From Butyricicoccus_A sp963601915 (GTDB lineage Bacteria; Bacillota; Clostridia; Oscillospirales; Butyricicoccaceae), in NCBI GenBank assembly GCA_963601915.1, contig CAVCGL010000006.1, positions 62,001-126,000 of the forward strand: a stretch of DNA of 64,000 bases, in the 5' to 3' direction. Shown here one piece after another: positions 8,375 to 16,980 of this stretch (its first letter is position 1; every line of letters begins with the position of its first letter). The notes beneath the pieces are model-generated. The model was not told the DNA's origin. It was given only the letters and a program-made list of their open reading frames with translations, and did no database searches. The position numbers were made by a program, and so were the translations under genes.

Positions 8375-9322
8375 TTAGTCTTCATTCTTGGCAAGGGAAA
8401 GACCCATTGCCTCCAACTTGTAAATAACTTCTTCCAGAGACTTCTTGCCGAGGTTACGAACCTTCATCATGTCGTCTTCGGAAGTGTTGATGAGGTCTTC
8501 TACCGTGTTGATACCGGCACGCTTGAGGCAGTTGAAGGAGCGAACGGACAGATCCAGTTCCTCAATCGTCATCTCAAGAACCTTATCATGCTGTGTCTCA
8601 GCCTTCTCAACAACAGTGGAATGAGAACCGATTTCCTCAGAGAGGTCAACAAACAGGGACAGATGGTCAGTCAGAACCTTCGCGCCCAGCGATACAGCGT
8701 CCTTTGCTGTGATCGTGCGGTCAGTCCACACTTCCAGAGTCAGCTTGTCGTAATCGGTCATATTGCCGACACGAGTATTTTCAACTGTGTAGTTTACCTT
8801 ATAGACAGGCGTGTAGATCGAGTCTACCGGAATAACGCCGATTGCAGTCTGATACTGCTTGTTGCGCTCTGCGGAAACATAGCCGCGACCATTGGTCAGG
8901 GTGATTTCCATGGACAGATGCGCGTCGCTCATCAGGGTAGCAATGTACAGTTCCGGATTGAGGATCTCTACCTCGCCGTCGGTGTGAATATCACCAGCGG
9001 TTACGGTGCCTTCGCCACTTGCCTCGATGTAAACCGTCTTCGGTCCATCGCAGTACAGCTTGGCAATGATGCCCTTTACGTTGAGCACGATCTCTGTCAC
9101 ATCTTCCTTGACACCAGGAATGGTAGAGAACTCATGCTGCACACCATTGATCTTTATGCTGCTTGCAGCCGTGCCCGGCAGGCTCGACAGCAGAATGCGG
9201 CGAAGAGAGTTTCCGAGGGTGGTTCCGTATCCGCGCTCCAGCGGCTCTACGACGAACTTGCCATAGGAACCATCTTCTGCAAGGTTTTCGCAGTCTATAC
9301 GGGGCTTTTCAATTTCGATCAT
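8375..9322 (-). CDS. rpoA: RNA polymerase alpha subunit
   Basis: 315 aa. The N-terminal assembly domain (EPLERGYGTTLGNSLRRILL near residue 27) and the C-terminal DNA/activator-binding domain (SVRSFNCLKRAGINTVEDL, then NLGKKSLEEVIYKLEAMGL) are both present and of normal length. Located between rpsD and rplQ in the alpha operon. Confidence 0.99.
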   Translation of the reverse strand: MIEIEKPRIDCENLAEDGSYGKFVVEPLERGYGTTLGNSLRRILLSSLPGTAASSIKINGVQHEFSTIPGVKEDVTEIVLNVKGIIAKLYCDGPKTVYIEASGEGTVTAGDIHTDGEVEILNPELYIATLMSDAHLSMEITLTNGRGYVSAERNKQYQTAIGVIPVDSIYTPVYKVNYTVENTRVGNMTDYDKLTLEVWTDRTITAKDAVSLGAKVLTDHLSLFVDLSEEIGSHSTVVEKAETQHDKVLEMTIEELDLSVRSFNCLKRAGINTVEDLINTSEDDMMKVRNLGKKSLEEVIYKLEAMGLSLAKNED

Positions 9323-9382
9323 TTAAATGATACCCTCCTTATCAGTCGGCGAAATAATAAAACAAACAAATGAGGGCAAATC

Positions 9383-9976
9383 TTACTTGGAGTACAACTC
9401 GACGATGAGGTGCTCAGCAACTTCGTAGTCGATGTCATCGCGCTGCGGCATTGCGATTACCTTGCCTTCAAAGCTGTCCTTTTCCTTCTCCAGCCACTTC
9501 GGAGTAGCAGTAGCGCCCAGCTCTTCAACCAGAGCCTTGAACTTAGCGCTGGAGCGGCTCTTCTCACGAACAGCGATTACATCGCCCGGCTTTACGCGGT
9601 AAGATGCAATATCAACCTTCTGGCCGTTTACGGTGAAATGGCCATGGGAGGTCAGCTGACGAGCCTCACGACGGGTCTTAGCGAAGCCAAGACGGAATAC
9701 AACGTTGTCCAGACGGGTCTCCAGGAGGATCAGCAGGTTCTCACCAGCCTTGCCTTCCATCTTTTCAGCCTTCTTGTAGTATGTTCTGAACTGCTTCTCC
9801 AGAACGCCATAGATAAACTTGACCTTCTGCTTCTCAGTCAGCTGCATAGCGTACTCAGACTGCTTTCTTCTGGACTGCTTCGGGTTTCTATTGGTTTCCT
9901 TGTTAACGCCCAGAACTGCCGGAGAAATACCCAGAGTCTTGCAGCGCTTCAGAATCGGCTGTGTGTTCTTTGCCAT
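9383..9976 (-). CDS. rpsD: 30S ribosomal protein S4
   Basis: 197-residue uS4, primary 16S binder. The S4 RNA-binding domain (LDNVVFRLGFAKTRREARQL, SHGHFTVNGQKVDIASY) is clear. The N-terminal cysteine zinc knuckle of some S4 proteins is absent; only one Cys (RCKTLG) remains. Placed in the alpha operon after rpsK, which is usual in Clostridia. Confidence 0.97.
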   Translation of the reverse strand: MAKNTQPILKRCKTLGISPAVLGVNKETNRNPKQSRRKQSEYAMQLTEKQKVKFIYGVLEKQFRTYYKKAEKMEGKAGENLLILLETRLDNVVFRLGFAKTRREARQLTSHGHFTVNGQKVDIASYRVKPGDVIAVREKSRSSAKFKALVEELGATATPKWLEKEKDSFEGKVIAMPQRDDIDYEVAEHLIVELYSK

Positions 9977-9991
9977 AAGTCTGTATCCTCC

Positions 9992-10393
9992 TTAAACTCT
10001 TCTTCTCTTCGGCGGACGGCAACCATTGTGCGGGATCGGGGTAACGTCCTTGATCATGGTTACTTCCAGGCCGGTAGCCTGCAGTGCGCGGATAGCAGCC
10101 TCACGGCCGGAACCCGGGCCCTTTACGTAGACTTCAACAGTCTTCAGGCCGTGCTCCATAGCAGCCTTTGCAGCGGTCTCTGCAGCAGTCTGTGCAGCGA
10201 ACGGAGTGGACTTACGGGAGCCACGGAAACCCATCTCACCAGCGGATGCCCAAGAAATAGCATTGCCGTTCAGGTCGCTGATGGTTACGATGGTATTGTT
10301 AAAGGAGGAACGGATATGAGCCGCACCCTTTTCGATGTTCTTGCTTACGCGGCGCTTACGAGAAACGGCGCCCTTCTTCTGTGCCTTAGCCAT
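9992..10393 (-). CDS. rpsK: 30S ribosomal protein S11
   Basis: 133-residue uS11 of the platform. Motifs HIRSSFNNTIVTISDLNGN and VKGPGSGREAAIRALQATGL, and the basic end GCRPPKRRRV, are diagnostic. Confidence 0.99.
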   Translation of the reverse strand: MAKAQKKGAVSRKRRVSKNIEKGAAHIRSSFNNTIVTISDLNGNAISWASAGEMGFRGSRKSTPFAAQTAAETAAKAAMEHGLKTVEVYVKGPGSGREAAIRALQATGLEVTMIKDVTPIPHNGCRPPKRRRV

Positions 10394-10409
10394 TTTTCAG
10401 TACGCCTCC

Positions 10410-10775
10410 TTACTTCTTCTTGTTCGCAATGGTCTTCTTCGGGCCCTTGCGAGTACGAGCGTTGGTCTTGGTACGCTGACCGCGAACCGGCAGGCCTCTT
10501 CTATGGCGAACGCCACGATAGGAGCCGATTTCTACCAGGCGCTTGATGTTCAGCGCAACTTCACGGCGCAGGTCGCCTTCTACAGTATAATCATGGATCA
10601 CTTCACGCAGCTTGATCTCTTCTGCTTCAGTCAGATCCTTAACACGAGTATCCGGATTGATACCCGCCTTCTTCAAAATCTCATTGGACAGCTTCCGTCC
10701 GATGCCGTAGACATAGGTCAGACCAATTTCTACGCGCTTTTCTCTCGGAAGGTCTACACCGGCAATTCTTGCCAT
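10410..10775 (-). CDS. rpsM: 30S ribosomal protein S13
   Basis: 121-residue uS13 of the 30S head. MARIAGVDLPREKRVEIGLT at the start and RGLPVRGQRTKTNARTRKGP near the end are characteristic. Confidence 0.99.
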   Translation of the reverse strand: MARIAGVDLPREKRVEIGLTYVYGIGRKLSNEILKKAGINPDTRVKDLTEAEEIKLREVIHDYTVEGDLRREVALNIKRLVEIGSYRGVRHRRGLPVRGQRTKTNARTRKGPKKTIANKKK

Positions 10776-10810
10776 TTATTAACGCACCTCCTGTGTGGTT
10801 CAGTGGGGAA

Positions 10811-10924
10811 TCAGCCCTGCTTCTGCTTGTGCTTCGGGTTCGTGCAGATTACCATGACACGACCCTTGCGACGAATGATCTTGCACTTCTCGCAAATTGG
10901 TTTTACAGACGGTCTTACTTTCAT
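10811..10924 (-). CDS. rpmJ: 50S ribosomal protein L36
   Basis: 37-residue bL36 read by hand: begins MKVRPSVKPICEKCKIIRRK and ends CTNPKHKQKQG. The zinc-binding C-x2-C ... C-x4-H set is complete, so this is the zinc-containing type. Preceded by a GGAGGTTATTTCA ribosome site; lies between infA and rpsM as usual. Confidence 0.97.
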   Translation of the reverse strand: MKVRPSVKPICEKCKIIRRKGRVMVICTNPKHKQKQG

Positions 10925-10999
10925 TGAAATAACCTCCATAAGGTTGTGTCGAACCGGAATGGCAGCCTGTAATGCCTCATTCCGGGGTGTGAATCTGGA

Positions 11000-11224
11000 T
11001 TACTTGGATCTCCAGGTGATTCTGCCCTTGGTCAGGTCATACGGAGAGACCTGTACCGTTACTTTATCGCCGGGCAGGATGCGAATATAGTTCATTCTAA
11101 GCTTACCGGAGATGTGAGCCTGAATGACCGGCTTCGCCGGATTGTTCAGTTCTACCTTAAAGGTAGCGTTTGGCAGCGCCTCTATGACGGTACCTTCCAG
11201 TTCAATCAAGTCCTCTTTTGGCAT
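11000..11224 (-). CDS. infA: Translation initiation factor IF-1
   Basis: 74-residue OB-fold factor that binds the 30S A site. MPKEDLIELEGTVIEALPNA and SGKLRMNYIRILPGDKVTVQ are diagnostic. The ATG at 11224 is chosen because GGAGGAAATTAAG lies directly upstream; an in-frame TTG at 11239 would overlap that ribosome site. Confidence 0.98.
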   Translation of the reverse strand: MPKEDLIELEGTVIEALPNATFKVELNNPAKPVIQAHISGKLRMNYIRILPGDKVTVQVSPYDLTKGRITWRSK

Positions 11225-11368
11225 CTTAATTTCCTCCAATTGTCAGAAAGTCTACGGCCCTGCATGTTTTGCCAGGCCCCCGCTCTGATGGAGCAGCGCA
11301 GCATCGCTCCTCCGCAGCCGCAGCGGGATAAAATCAAATCATGGGGTTTGCGTGTAGAATCCCCGTTC
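11225..11368 (-). other. Structured spacer between map and infA
   Basis: A 144-base gap in an otherwise tight operon. It holds inverted repeats (GGAGC...GCTCC at about 11298-11315; CCTGG...CCAGG-like pairing at 11265-11280) but no open frame with a ribosome site. Many Clostridia encode a small KOW-domain protein here; none is seen. Confidence 0.5.
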
Positions 11369-12136
11369 TCACCAATTTTCTCCGTCGGTAGGGAAGGTCA
11401 GAATGACCGGATCTCCCTCGGTGATTGCGATGGAATTCTCGTAGTGCGCAGACAGCTTGCCGTCTGCCGTCTTGACGGTCCAACCGTCCGGCAGGACATT
11501 TACTGCATACGTTCCTACATTTACCATAGGCTCAATGGCTAAGGTCATTCCCGGCTGAAGCCGCACGCCGTGTCCCGGACGGCCGAAATTCGGAACCTCC
11601 GGATCTTCATGCAGATTCGCGCCTACGCCGTGTCCTACATAATCGCGCACGAGAGAAAATCCCTGTGCCTCGACATACGTCTGGATGGCGTTGGAAATGT
11701 CTGATATACGATTACCCTTGCGGGCAAACTTGATGCCCTCATAGAAACTCTGTCGGGTCACTGCGATGAGCTTTCTTGCCTCTTCCGACACCTCTCCGCA
11801 AGGAATGGTGCAGGCACAGTCGCCATGGAAGCCGTTGATGTAGGCACCAACGTCCACTTTGACAATATCTCCCTCGTGAATGACACGGGAACGCGAGGGG
11901 ATGCCATGGATCACTTCATCGTTGATCGAAACACAGGCACTGCCCGGAAATCCGCCATAGCCAAGAAAAGACGGCTTTGCACCGGCTTTTTCTATCGTTT
12001 TCCGAACAATCTTATCGATTTCACCTGTGGTGACCCCCGGCCGGACAACACGAGCCGCAGCGGCGCGTGCCGCTGCGGTGATTCGTCCTGCCTGACGCAT
12101 TAATTCCAATTCTTTATTGGATTTAAGTCTAATCAT
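11369..12136 (-). CDS. map: Methionine aminopeptidase, type I
   Basis: 255-residue dinuclear metalloenzyme that removes N-terminal Met. Metal ligands are visible in VKVDVGAYINGFHGDCACTI (two Asp), the YVGHGVGANLHEDPEVPNFG His region, and the two Glu in LAIEPMVNVG and HYENSIAITEG. No N-terminal zinc-finger extension. Follows adk in the spc cluster. Confidence 0.98.
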   Translation of the reverse strand: MIRLKSNKELELMRQAGRITAAARAAAARVVRPGVTTGEIDKIVRKTIEKAGAKPSFLGYGGFPGSACVSINDEVIHGIPSRSRVIHEGDIVKVDVGAYINGFHGDCACTIPCGEVSEEARKLIAVTRQSFYEGIKFARKGNRISDISNAIQTYVEAQGFSLVRDYVGHGVGANLHEDPEVPNFGRPGHGVRLQPGMTLAIEPMVNVGTYAVNVLPDGWTVKTADGKLSAHYENSIAITEGDPVILTFPTDGENW

Positions 12137-12141
12137 CTCGT

Positions 12142-12777
12142 TTAAATCTCCAGTGCTTCGCAGGCGAGCTTCTTGGTCTTTTCGAAATCGTTGTCGATCT
12201 CGATGCTCTTGAGCTTGCCCAGGTTCGCATAGAAGCCCTTTACCGGCTCGGTCTGTTCATGGTAGGTCTTCAGGCGAGCAAGTACGGTTTCCGGAGCGTC
12301 GTCCTTGCGGATAACGAGCTGGTCGCCGCAGCTGTCGCAGATGCCTTCCTTCTTCGGAGCCATAGCTTCACTGTTGACATTATAGGTAGCACCACAAGAC
12401 AGGCATACACGTCTGCCGCTCATGCGGTTGACGATGGTCTCGTCCGGAATTTCCAGAGAGAGTGCGCAGTCCATCGGAACGACCTTTTCCAAAGCCTCAG
12501 CCTGCGGAATGTTGCGCGGGAATCCGTCCAGAATGCAGCCATTTGCGCAGTCGTCCTGTGCAAGACGGTCCTTGATGAGGCCGATAACGACTTCATCCGG
12601 TACCAGTTCGCCGGCATCCATGTACTTCTTTGCGCTCATACCGAGCTCAGTCTGATTCTTGATGGCTTCACGGAGCATATTGCCGGTGGATACAGATGGA
12701 ATACCCATCTTTTCGATGAGATATGCTGCCAGAGTACCCTTACCAGCGCCCGGTGCGCCCAGTAAAACGAGTTTCAT
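12142..12777 (-). CDS. adk: Adenylate kinase, zinc-lid type
   Basis: 211 aa. P-loop GAPGAGKGT at residues 7-15, NMP-binding region, LDGFPRNIPQAEAL, and a lid with CLSCGATYNV and CDSCGD (four cysteines), so the lid probably binds zinc as in Gram-positive enzymes. Between secY and map as in many Firmicutes. Confidence 0.98.
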   Translation of the reverse strand: MKLVLLGAPGAGKGTLAAYLIEKMGIPSVSTGNMLREAIKNQTELGMSAKKYMDAGELVPDEVVIGLIKDRLAQDDCANGCILDGFPRNIPQAEALEKVVPMDCALSLEIPDETIVNRMSGRRVCLSCGATYNVNSEAMAPKKEGICDSCGDQLVIRKDDAPETVLARLKTYHEQTEPVKGFYANLGKLKSIEIDNDFEKTKKLACEALEI

Positions 12778-12840
12778 GTTTCGATCTCCTCTATTATAAC
12801 CGCTGATTCCTTAAATTGCAAGCAAAATTTTTACTAAATT

Positions 12841-14124
12841 TTACTCAAGGAATCCCTTATAATTTCTCATCATGAGCTGACTCTCCAGCTGACGAACCGT
12901 CTCAAGAGCAACGCCGACAACGATCAGTACCGAAGTACCGCCCAGTGCCACATTGTTCAGGCTGGAATTGAGTGCGCCTACGACCAGCGGAACGCCGGCT
13001 ACAATGCTCAAGAAAATTGCACCGAGGAAGGTAACCTTTCCAAGAGCCTTGCTGATGAAATCCGATGTCGGCCGACCCGGACGGAAGCCCGGAATGAAGC
13101 CGCCGTTTTTCTTCAGGTTGTTCGCAATTTCAATCGGATTGAACTGAATCGCAGCGTAGAAATAGCTGAACATGAAGATCAGTGCGATGTACACAATGAT
13201 GTAAAACGGATTGGTGGTTTCAAACAGATTGAAGATGAAGGAGGCAACGCCACCTGCCTTCACATTTGTCATCATCTTGATCGTAGACGGCAGAGACATG
13301 ATAGAAGCTGCAAAGATGATCGGCATAACGCCGGATGCATTGACCTTGATCGGCAGATGCGTGGACTGACCGCCGTACATCTTTCGACCAACAACGCGCT
13401 TTGCATACTGAATCGGGATTCTGCGCTCTGCATCGGAGATGAATACAACAAATACTACGATAGCGAGTGCTACGATGATGGTCAGTGCTGCTACGAAGTA
13501 GCTTACGCCGCCGTCACGAACCAGCTCAACCAGCGTAGATGCCATTGCCGGACCTCTGGAAACGATGCCTGCGAAAAGCAGGATGCTGATACCGTTGCCG
13601 ACACCGTTCTTGGTGATCTGCTCGCCCATGTACATGATGAGCGCGGTACCTGCGGTAAAGGTCAGAACAATGACGAGTCCGTGCCAGAAGTCTGTCTGAG
13701 CAATCAGGTTGTTGCTTCTGAGCAGGACATAATAGGAGTAGCCCTGGAGAAGACCCAGCGCAACACCCAGATAACGGGTGATGGCTGAAATCTTCTTCTG
13801 GCCTTCCTCGCCTTCCTCACGAACCATGCGCTCCAGTGCCGGAATGGCAACCGTGAGCAGCTGGATAATGATGGAGGCGTTAATATACGGAGTGACCGAC
13901 ATTGCGAAGATGGTCGCTCTGGAGAGGCCACCGCCGGAAAATACATTCATGAGGCCCAGCGCGGTGCCGGACATCGAATCGAAGTAAGTTGCCAGCTGTG
14001 CAATGTCAATATAAGGTACAGGGATAGAGGAGCCTAACCGAAACAGAAGAATGATAAACGCTGTATACATCAGCTTTTTTTTCAGTTCCGGAACTTGCCA
14101 TGCGGCTTTTAAGGTCTCAAACAC
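12841..14124 (-). CDS. secY: Protein translocase subunit SecY
   Basis: 427-residue core of the SecYEG channel with ten predicted membrane helices. Signature segments include the plug/TM2 region (NVFSGGGLSRATIFAMSVTP), GNGISILLFAGIVSR, and GFIPGFRPGRPTSDFISKAL. The stop and the adjacent rplO are separated by one base, indicating coupling. Confidence 0.98.
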   Translation of the reverse strand: MFETLKAAWQVPELKKKLMYTAFIILLFRLGSSIPVPYIDIAQLATYFDSMSGTALGLMNVFSGGGLSRATIFAMSVTPYINASIIIQLLTVAIPALERMVREEGEEGQKKISAITRYLGVALGLLQGYSYYVLLRSNNLIAQTDFWHGLVIVLTFTAGTALIMYMGEQITKNGVGNGISILLFAGIVSRGPAMASTLVELVRDGGVSYFVAALTIIVALAIVVFVVFISDAERRIPIQYAKRVVGRKMYGGQSTHLPIKVNASGVMPIIFAASIMSLPSTIKMMTNVKAGGVASFIFNLFETTNPFYIIVYIALIFMFSYFYAAIQFNPIEIANNLKKNGGFIPGFRPGRPTSDFISKALGKVTFLGAIFLSIVAGVPLVVGALNSSLNNVALGGTSVLIVVGVALETVRQLESQLMMRNYKGFLE

Positions 14125-14125
14125 C

Positions 14126-14566
14126 TTATACCACCTCGGCCTTTCCTCCTGCTGCCTCGATTTTTTCCTTTGCGGAAGCAGAGAAAGCAGCTGCCTGTAC
14201 AGTCAGCTTCTTTGTGATCTCGCCGTTGCCCAGTACCTTGACACCGTCGAGTGTCTTCTTTACCAGACCAGCTTCTACCAGATCAGCAGCAGTAACAACT
14301 GCGCCATCCTCGAAGCGGTTGAGATCGGATACGTTTACCACTGCATTCTCGGTACCGAAAATGTTGTGGAAACCGCGCTTCGGCAGACGACGAGCCAGCG
14401 GCATCTGACCGCCTTCAAAGCCCGGACGTACGCCGCCGCCAGAACGAGCCCACTGGCCCTTATGGCCGCGGCCTGCAGTCTTGCCGTTGCCGGAACCAGC
14501 GCCACGGCCCTTACGGAATGCAGGCTGAGTAGAACCTTCAGCCGGCTTCAGATCCTGTAACTTCAT
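14126..14566 (-). CDS. rplO: 50S ribosomal protein L15
   Basis: 146-residue uL15 with the Gly/Lys-rich start (MKLQDLKPAEGSTQ, RKGRGAGSGNGKTAGRGHKG) and the FEGGQMPLARRLPKRGFHN motif. Confidence 0.99.
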   Translation of the reverse strand: MKLQDLKPAEGSTQPAFRKGRGAGSGNGKTAGRGHKGQWARSGGGVRPGFEGGQMPLARRLPKRGFHNIFGTENAVVNVSDLNRFEDGAVVTAADLVEAGLVKKTLDGVKVLGNGEITKKLTVQAAAFSASAKEKIEAAGGKAEVV

Positions 14567-14579
14567 GTTCTACACCTCC

Positions 14580-14762
14580 TTATGCGTTAGCCTCGACCTT
14601 GACCAGGTAGCTGATCTGAGTGATCTTGCCACGAGTCTGGGCATTGTCAGGCTGAATGGTTACGTCGTTGATCGTCTTAAGACCCAAGGAATGAGCGGTG
14701 GCAATGTGCTTCTTGTTTCTGCCAGCCAGGCTCTTAACCAGGGTAATCTTCAGGTTTTCCAT
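14580..14762 (-). CDS. rpmD: 50S ribosomal protein L30
   Basis: 60-residue uL30 (LKITLVKSLAGRNKKHIATA, then LGLKTINDVTIQPDNAQTRG). Standard place between rpsE and rplO. Confidence 0.98.
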   Translation of the reverse strand: MENLKITLVKSLAGRNKKHIATAHSLGLKTINDVTIQPDNAQTRGKITQISYLVKVEANA

Positions 14763-14779
14763 TGAAACTACCCCTCCTA

Positions 14780-15277
14780 TTAAAGTTCTTCAGCAGACTT
14801 GCCGCGAACAGCAGCAACCTGCTCTGCGGTGCGCAGGCTCTTCAGACCTTCGATCGTTGCGTTTACAACGTTCTGCGGGTTGCGGGAGCGCAGGCACTTG
14901 GTACGGATGTCCTTAATACCAGCAACTTCTACCACTGCACGAACTGCGCCGCCAGCGATAACGCCGGTACCAGGAGCAGCCGGCTTCAGGAGGACACGGC
15001 CAGCGCCGAACTCGCCGATGGTCTCGTGCGGGATGGAGCTGCCCTTCAGGCTAATGGTTACCAGGTTCTTCTTTGCGTCCTCGATTGCCTTGCGGATTGC
15101 GTCCGGAACTTCGGCAGCCTTACCCTGGCCTACGCCGATGGTACCCTTCTGGTCACCAATGACAACCAGTGCAGCGAACTTCATAACACGACCGCCCTTG
15201 ACGGTCTTAGATACTCGATTTAAAGCGACTACTCTTTCTTCGTACTCAGAGGCGCCGCGATCATACTTTCCAGCCAT
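14780..15277 (-). CDS. rpsE: 30S ribosomal protein S5
   Basis: 165-residue uS5. Double-stranded RNA-binding fold at the N-terminus (ERVVALNRVSKTVKGGRVMK) and the C-terminal domain with GTGVIAGGAVRAVVEVAGI and LRSRNPQNVVNATIEGL. Confidence 0.99.
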   Translation of the reverse strand: MAGKYDRGASEYEERVVALNRVSKTVKGGRVMKFAALVVIGDQKGTIGVGQGKAAEVPDAIRKAIEDAKKNLVTISLKGSSIPHETIGEFGAGRVLLKPAAPGTGVIAGGAVRAVVEVAGIKDIRTKCLRSRNPQNVVNATIEGLKSLRTAEQVAAVRGKSAEEL

Positions 15278-15295
15278 TTGTTTCCCTCCTTCCGA

Positions 15296-15655
15296 TTAAA
15301 ACTTCAGGCCGCCCTCACGGGCACCTTCTGCGAGTTCCTTAACACGGCCATGGTATACGTAACCGCCACGGTCAAATACGACAGTGTCGATACCCTTAGC
15401 CAGTGCACGCTCAGCAATCAGCTTGCCGACCTTGCGTGCAGCTTCCTTGTTGCCGCCATACTCGCTGAAGTCCTTCTCGGTGGTGGATGCAGCTGCAAGC
15501 GTTACGCCCTGGACATCATCGATGACCTGAGCAAAAATGTTCTTAGAGCTTCTGAATACGTTGAGACGCGGACGCTGAGCAGTACCGGAAACTGCGCCGC
15601 GTACTCTCTTATGGCGTCTGAGACGCTGCTTGTTAGAGTCTTTCTTTGAAACCAT
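15296..15655 (-). CDS. rplR: 50S ribosomal protein L18
   Basis: 119-residue uL18, 5S rRNA binder. RRHKRVRGAVSGTAQRPRLN, VFRSSKNIFAQVIDD, and VVFDRGGYVYHGRVKELAEG are diagnostic. Confidence 0.99.
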   Translation of the reverse strand: MVSKKDSNKQRLRRHKRVRGAVSGTAQRPRLNVFRSSKNIFAQVIDDVQGVTLAAASTTEKDFSEYGGNKEAARKVGKLIAERALAKGIDTVVFDRGGYVYHGRVKELAEGAREGGLKF

Positions 15656-15671
15656 TTAGGCACACCTTCCT

Positions 15672-16217
15672 TTACTTCTTCTTTGCGCCGGTCTTGCCTT
15701 CCTTGCGGCGGATATGTTCGTCAGCATACTTGATGCCCTTGCCCTTGTACGGCTCCGGCGGTCTCTTCTCACGAACTTCAGCTGCAAACTGGCCGACCTT
15801 CTGCTTATCCGGACCAGAGATGATGATCTTGTTGGTGCCCTCAACAGTGATGGTGATGCCGTCAACTTCATCAACAGTTACCGGATGGGAATAACCCAGG
15901 TTCATGGTCATGGTCTTACCGGACTTGGATACACGGTAACCAACGCCGTTAACCTCGAGAACCTTCTGGAAGCCCTCGGTTACACCAATAACCATGTTGT
16001 TAATCAGGGAACGGGACAGACCATGCAGTGCACGGTTCTGCTTCTCGTCGTTCGGACGAGTTACGGTGATGGTGTTGCCTTCTACAGCAACATGCATTGC
16101 CGGATGGATCTCACGGGTCAGGGTGCCGTTCTTGCCCTTGACGGTGATGGTGTTGCCGTCGAGCTTAACCTCAACGCCTTCCGGTACTGTGATCGGTGCT
16201 CTACCAATTCTAGACAT
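15672..16217 (-). CDS. rplF: 50S ribosomal protein L6
   Basis: 181-residue uL6 with the two-fold repeated domain: MSRIGRAPITVPEGVEVKLD at the start and the conserved end RPPEPYKGKGIKYADEHIRR. Confidence 0.99.
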   Translation of the reverse strand: MSRIGRAPITVPEGVEVKLDGNTITVKGKNGTLTREIHPAMHVAVEGNTITVTRPNDEKQNRALHGLSRSLINNMVIGVTEGFQKVLEVNGVGYRVSKSGKTMTMNLGYSHPVTVDEVDGITITVEGTNKIIISGPDKQKVGQFAAEVREKRPPEPYKGKGIKYADEHIRRKEGKTGAKKK

Positions 16218-16232
16218 TCTCAGTACCTCCCC

Positions 16233-16625
16233 TTACCATACAAATGCAAGGACTTCACCGCCGACATTCAGCTCGCGAGCCTTCTTGTCGGTCATAACGC
16301 CCTTAGATGTGGAAATGATGGCAATACCCAGGCCACGCAGTACCTGCGGCAGCTCCTGAGCACCTGCGTATACACGCAGACCCGGCTTGGAAACGCGCTT
16401 CAGGCCGGTGATTGCCTTCTCATTGTTGTTGTACTTCAGTGTGATGTGGATGGTGCCCTGACCGCCCTCGATTACCTTGAAGTCCTTGATATAGCCTTCG
16501 TCCAGAAGAATCTGTGCAATAGCCTTCTTCATGCCGGAAGCCGGGACATCAACAGTAGCGTGGCGTGCAGTGCCCGCATTTCTGATGCGGGTAAGCATAT
16601 CCGCAATCGGATCTGTGATCTGCAT
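16233..16625 (-). CDS. rpsH: 30S ribosomal protein S8
   Basis: 130-residue uS8. MQITDPIADMLTRIRNAGTA at the start and GIAIISTSKGVMTDKKAREL near the end. S8 is the classical autoregulator of the spc operon; the unusually long, hairpin-rich gap just upstream is therefore of interest. Confidence 0.99.
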   Translation of the reverse strand: MQITDPIADMLTRIRNAGTARHATVDVPASGMKKAIAQILLDEGYIKDFKVIEGGQGTIHITLKYNNNEKAITGLKRVSKPGLRVYAGAQELPQVLRGLGIAIISTSKGVMTDKKARELNVGGEVLAFVW

Positions 16626-16650
16626 TACTTTGTCCTCCTTACAGAAGTTA

Positions 16651-16766
16651 GAGAGTGATTCTCTCCACTTTTCCGGGGCTGAATCTGTTTTTCAGCCGCG
16701 GGCGGGTTTACAGAAATGATATAGAGAAACAGTTAACGGTAGATCCGATGATCTCCGTTAGCTGTT
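16651..16766 (-). promoter_or_regulatory. Three consecutive hairpins in the rpsN-rpsH gap
   Basis: The 156-base gap holds three stems in transcript order: 16728-16766 (AACAGCTAACGG...CCGTTAACTGTT with inner AGATC/GATCT around a 4-base loop, one A-C mismatch), 16677-16697 (GGCTGA/TCAGCC), and 16651-16665 (GAGAG/CTCTC). Neither of the latter two has a terminator U-tract. Possible r-protein binding site or RNase processing site; role inferred. Confidence 0.6.
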
Positions 16767-16781
16767 TTTCACAAAAATGAA

Positions 16782-16967
16782 TTACCAGGATGCCTTCTTC
16801 ACGCCCGGGATCTGGCCCTTGTAAGCCAGCTCACGGAAGCAAATACGGCAGATGCCATAGTTGCGCAGGTAAGCGTGCGGACGACCGCAAATCTTGCAGC
16901 GGTTGTAAGCACGAGTAGAGAACTTCGGCTTTGCCTGCTGCTTGAGAACCATAGACTTCTTAGCCAT
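16782..16967 (-). CDS. rpsN: 30S ribosomal protein S14, zinc-binding type Z
   Basis: 61-residue uS14. The zinc ribbon CKICGRPHAYLRNYGICRIC (two C-x2-C pairs) is intact, the form retained as the sole or main copy in most Firmicutes. Confidence 0.99.
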   Translation of the reverse strand: MAKKSMVLKQQAKPKFSTRAYNRCKICGRPHAYLRNYGICRICFRELAYKGQIPGVKKASW

Positions 16968-16980
16968 TTTCTACTCCTCC

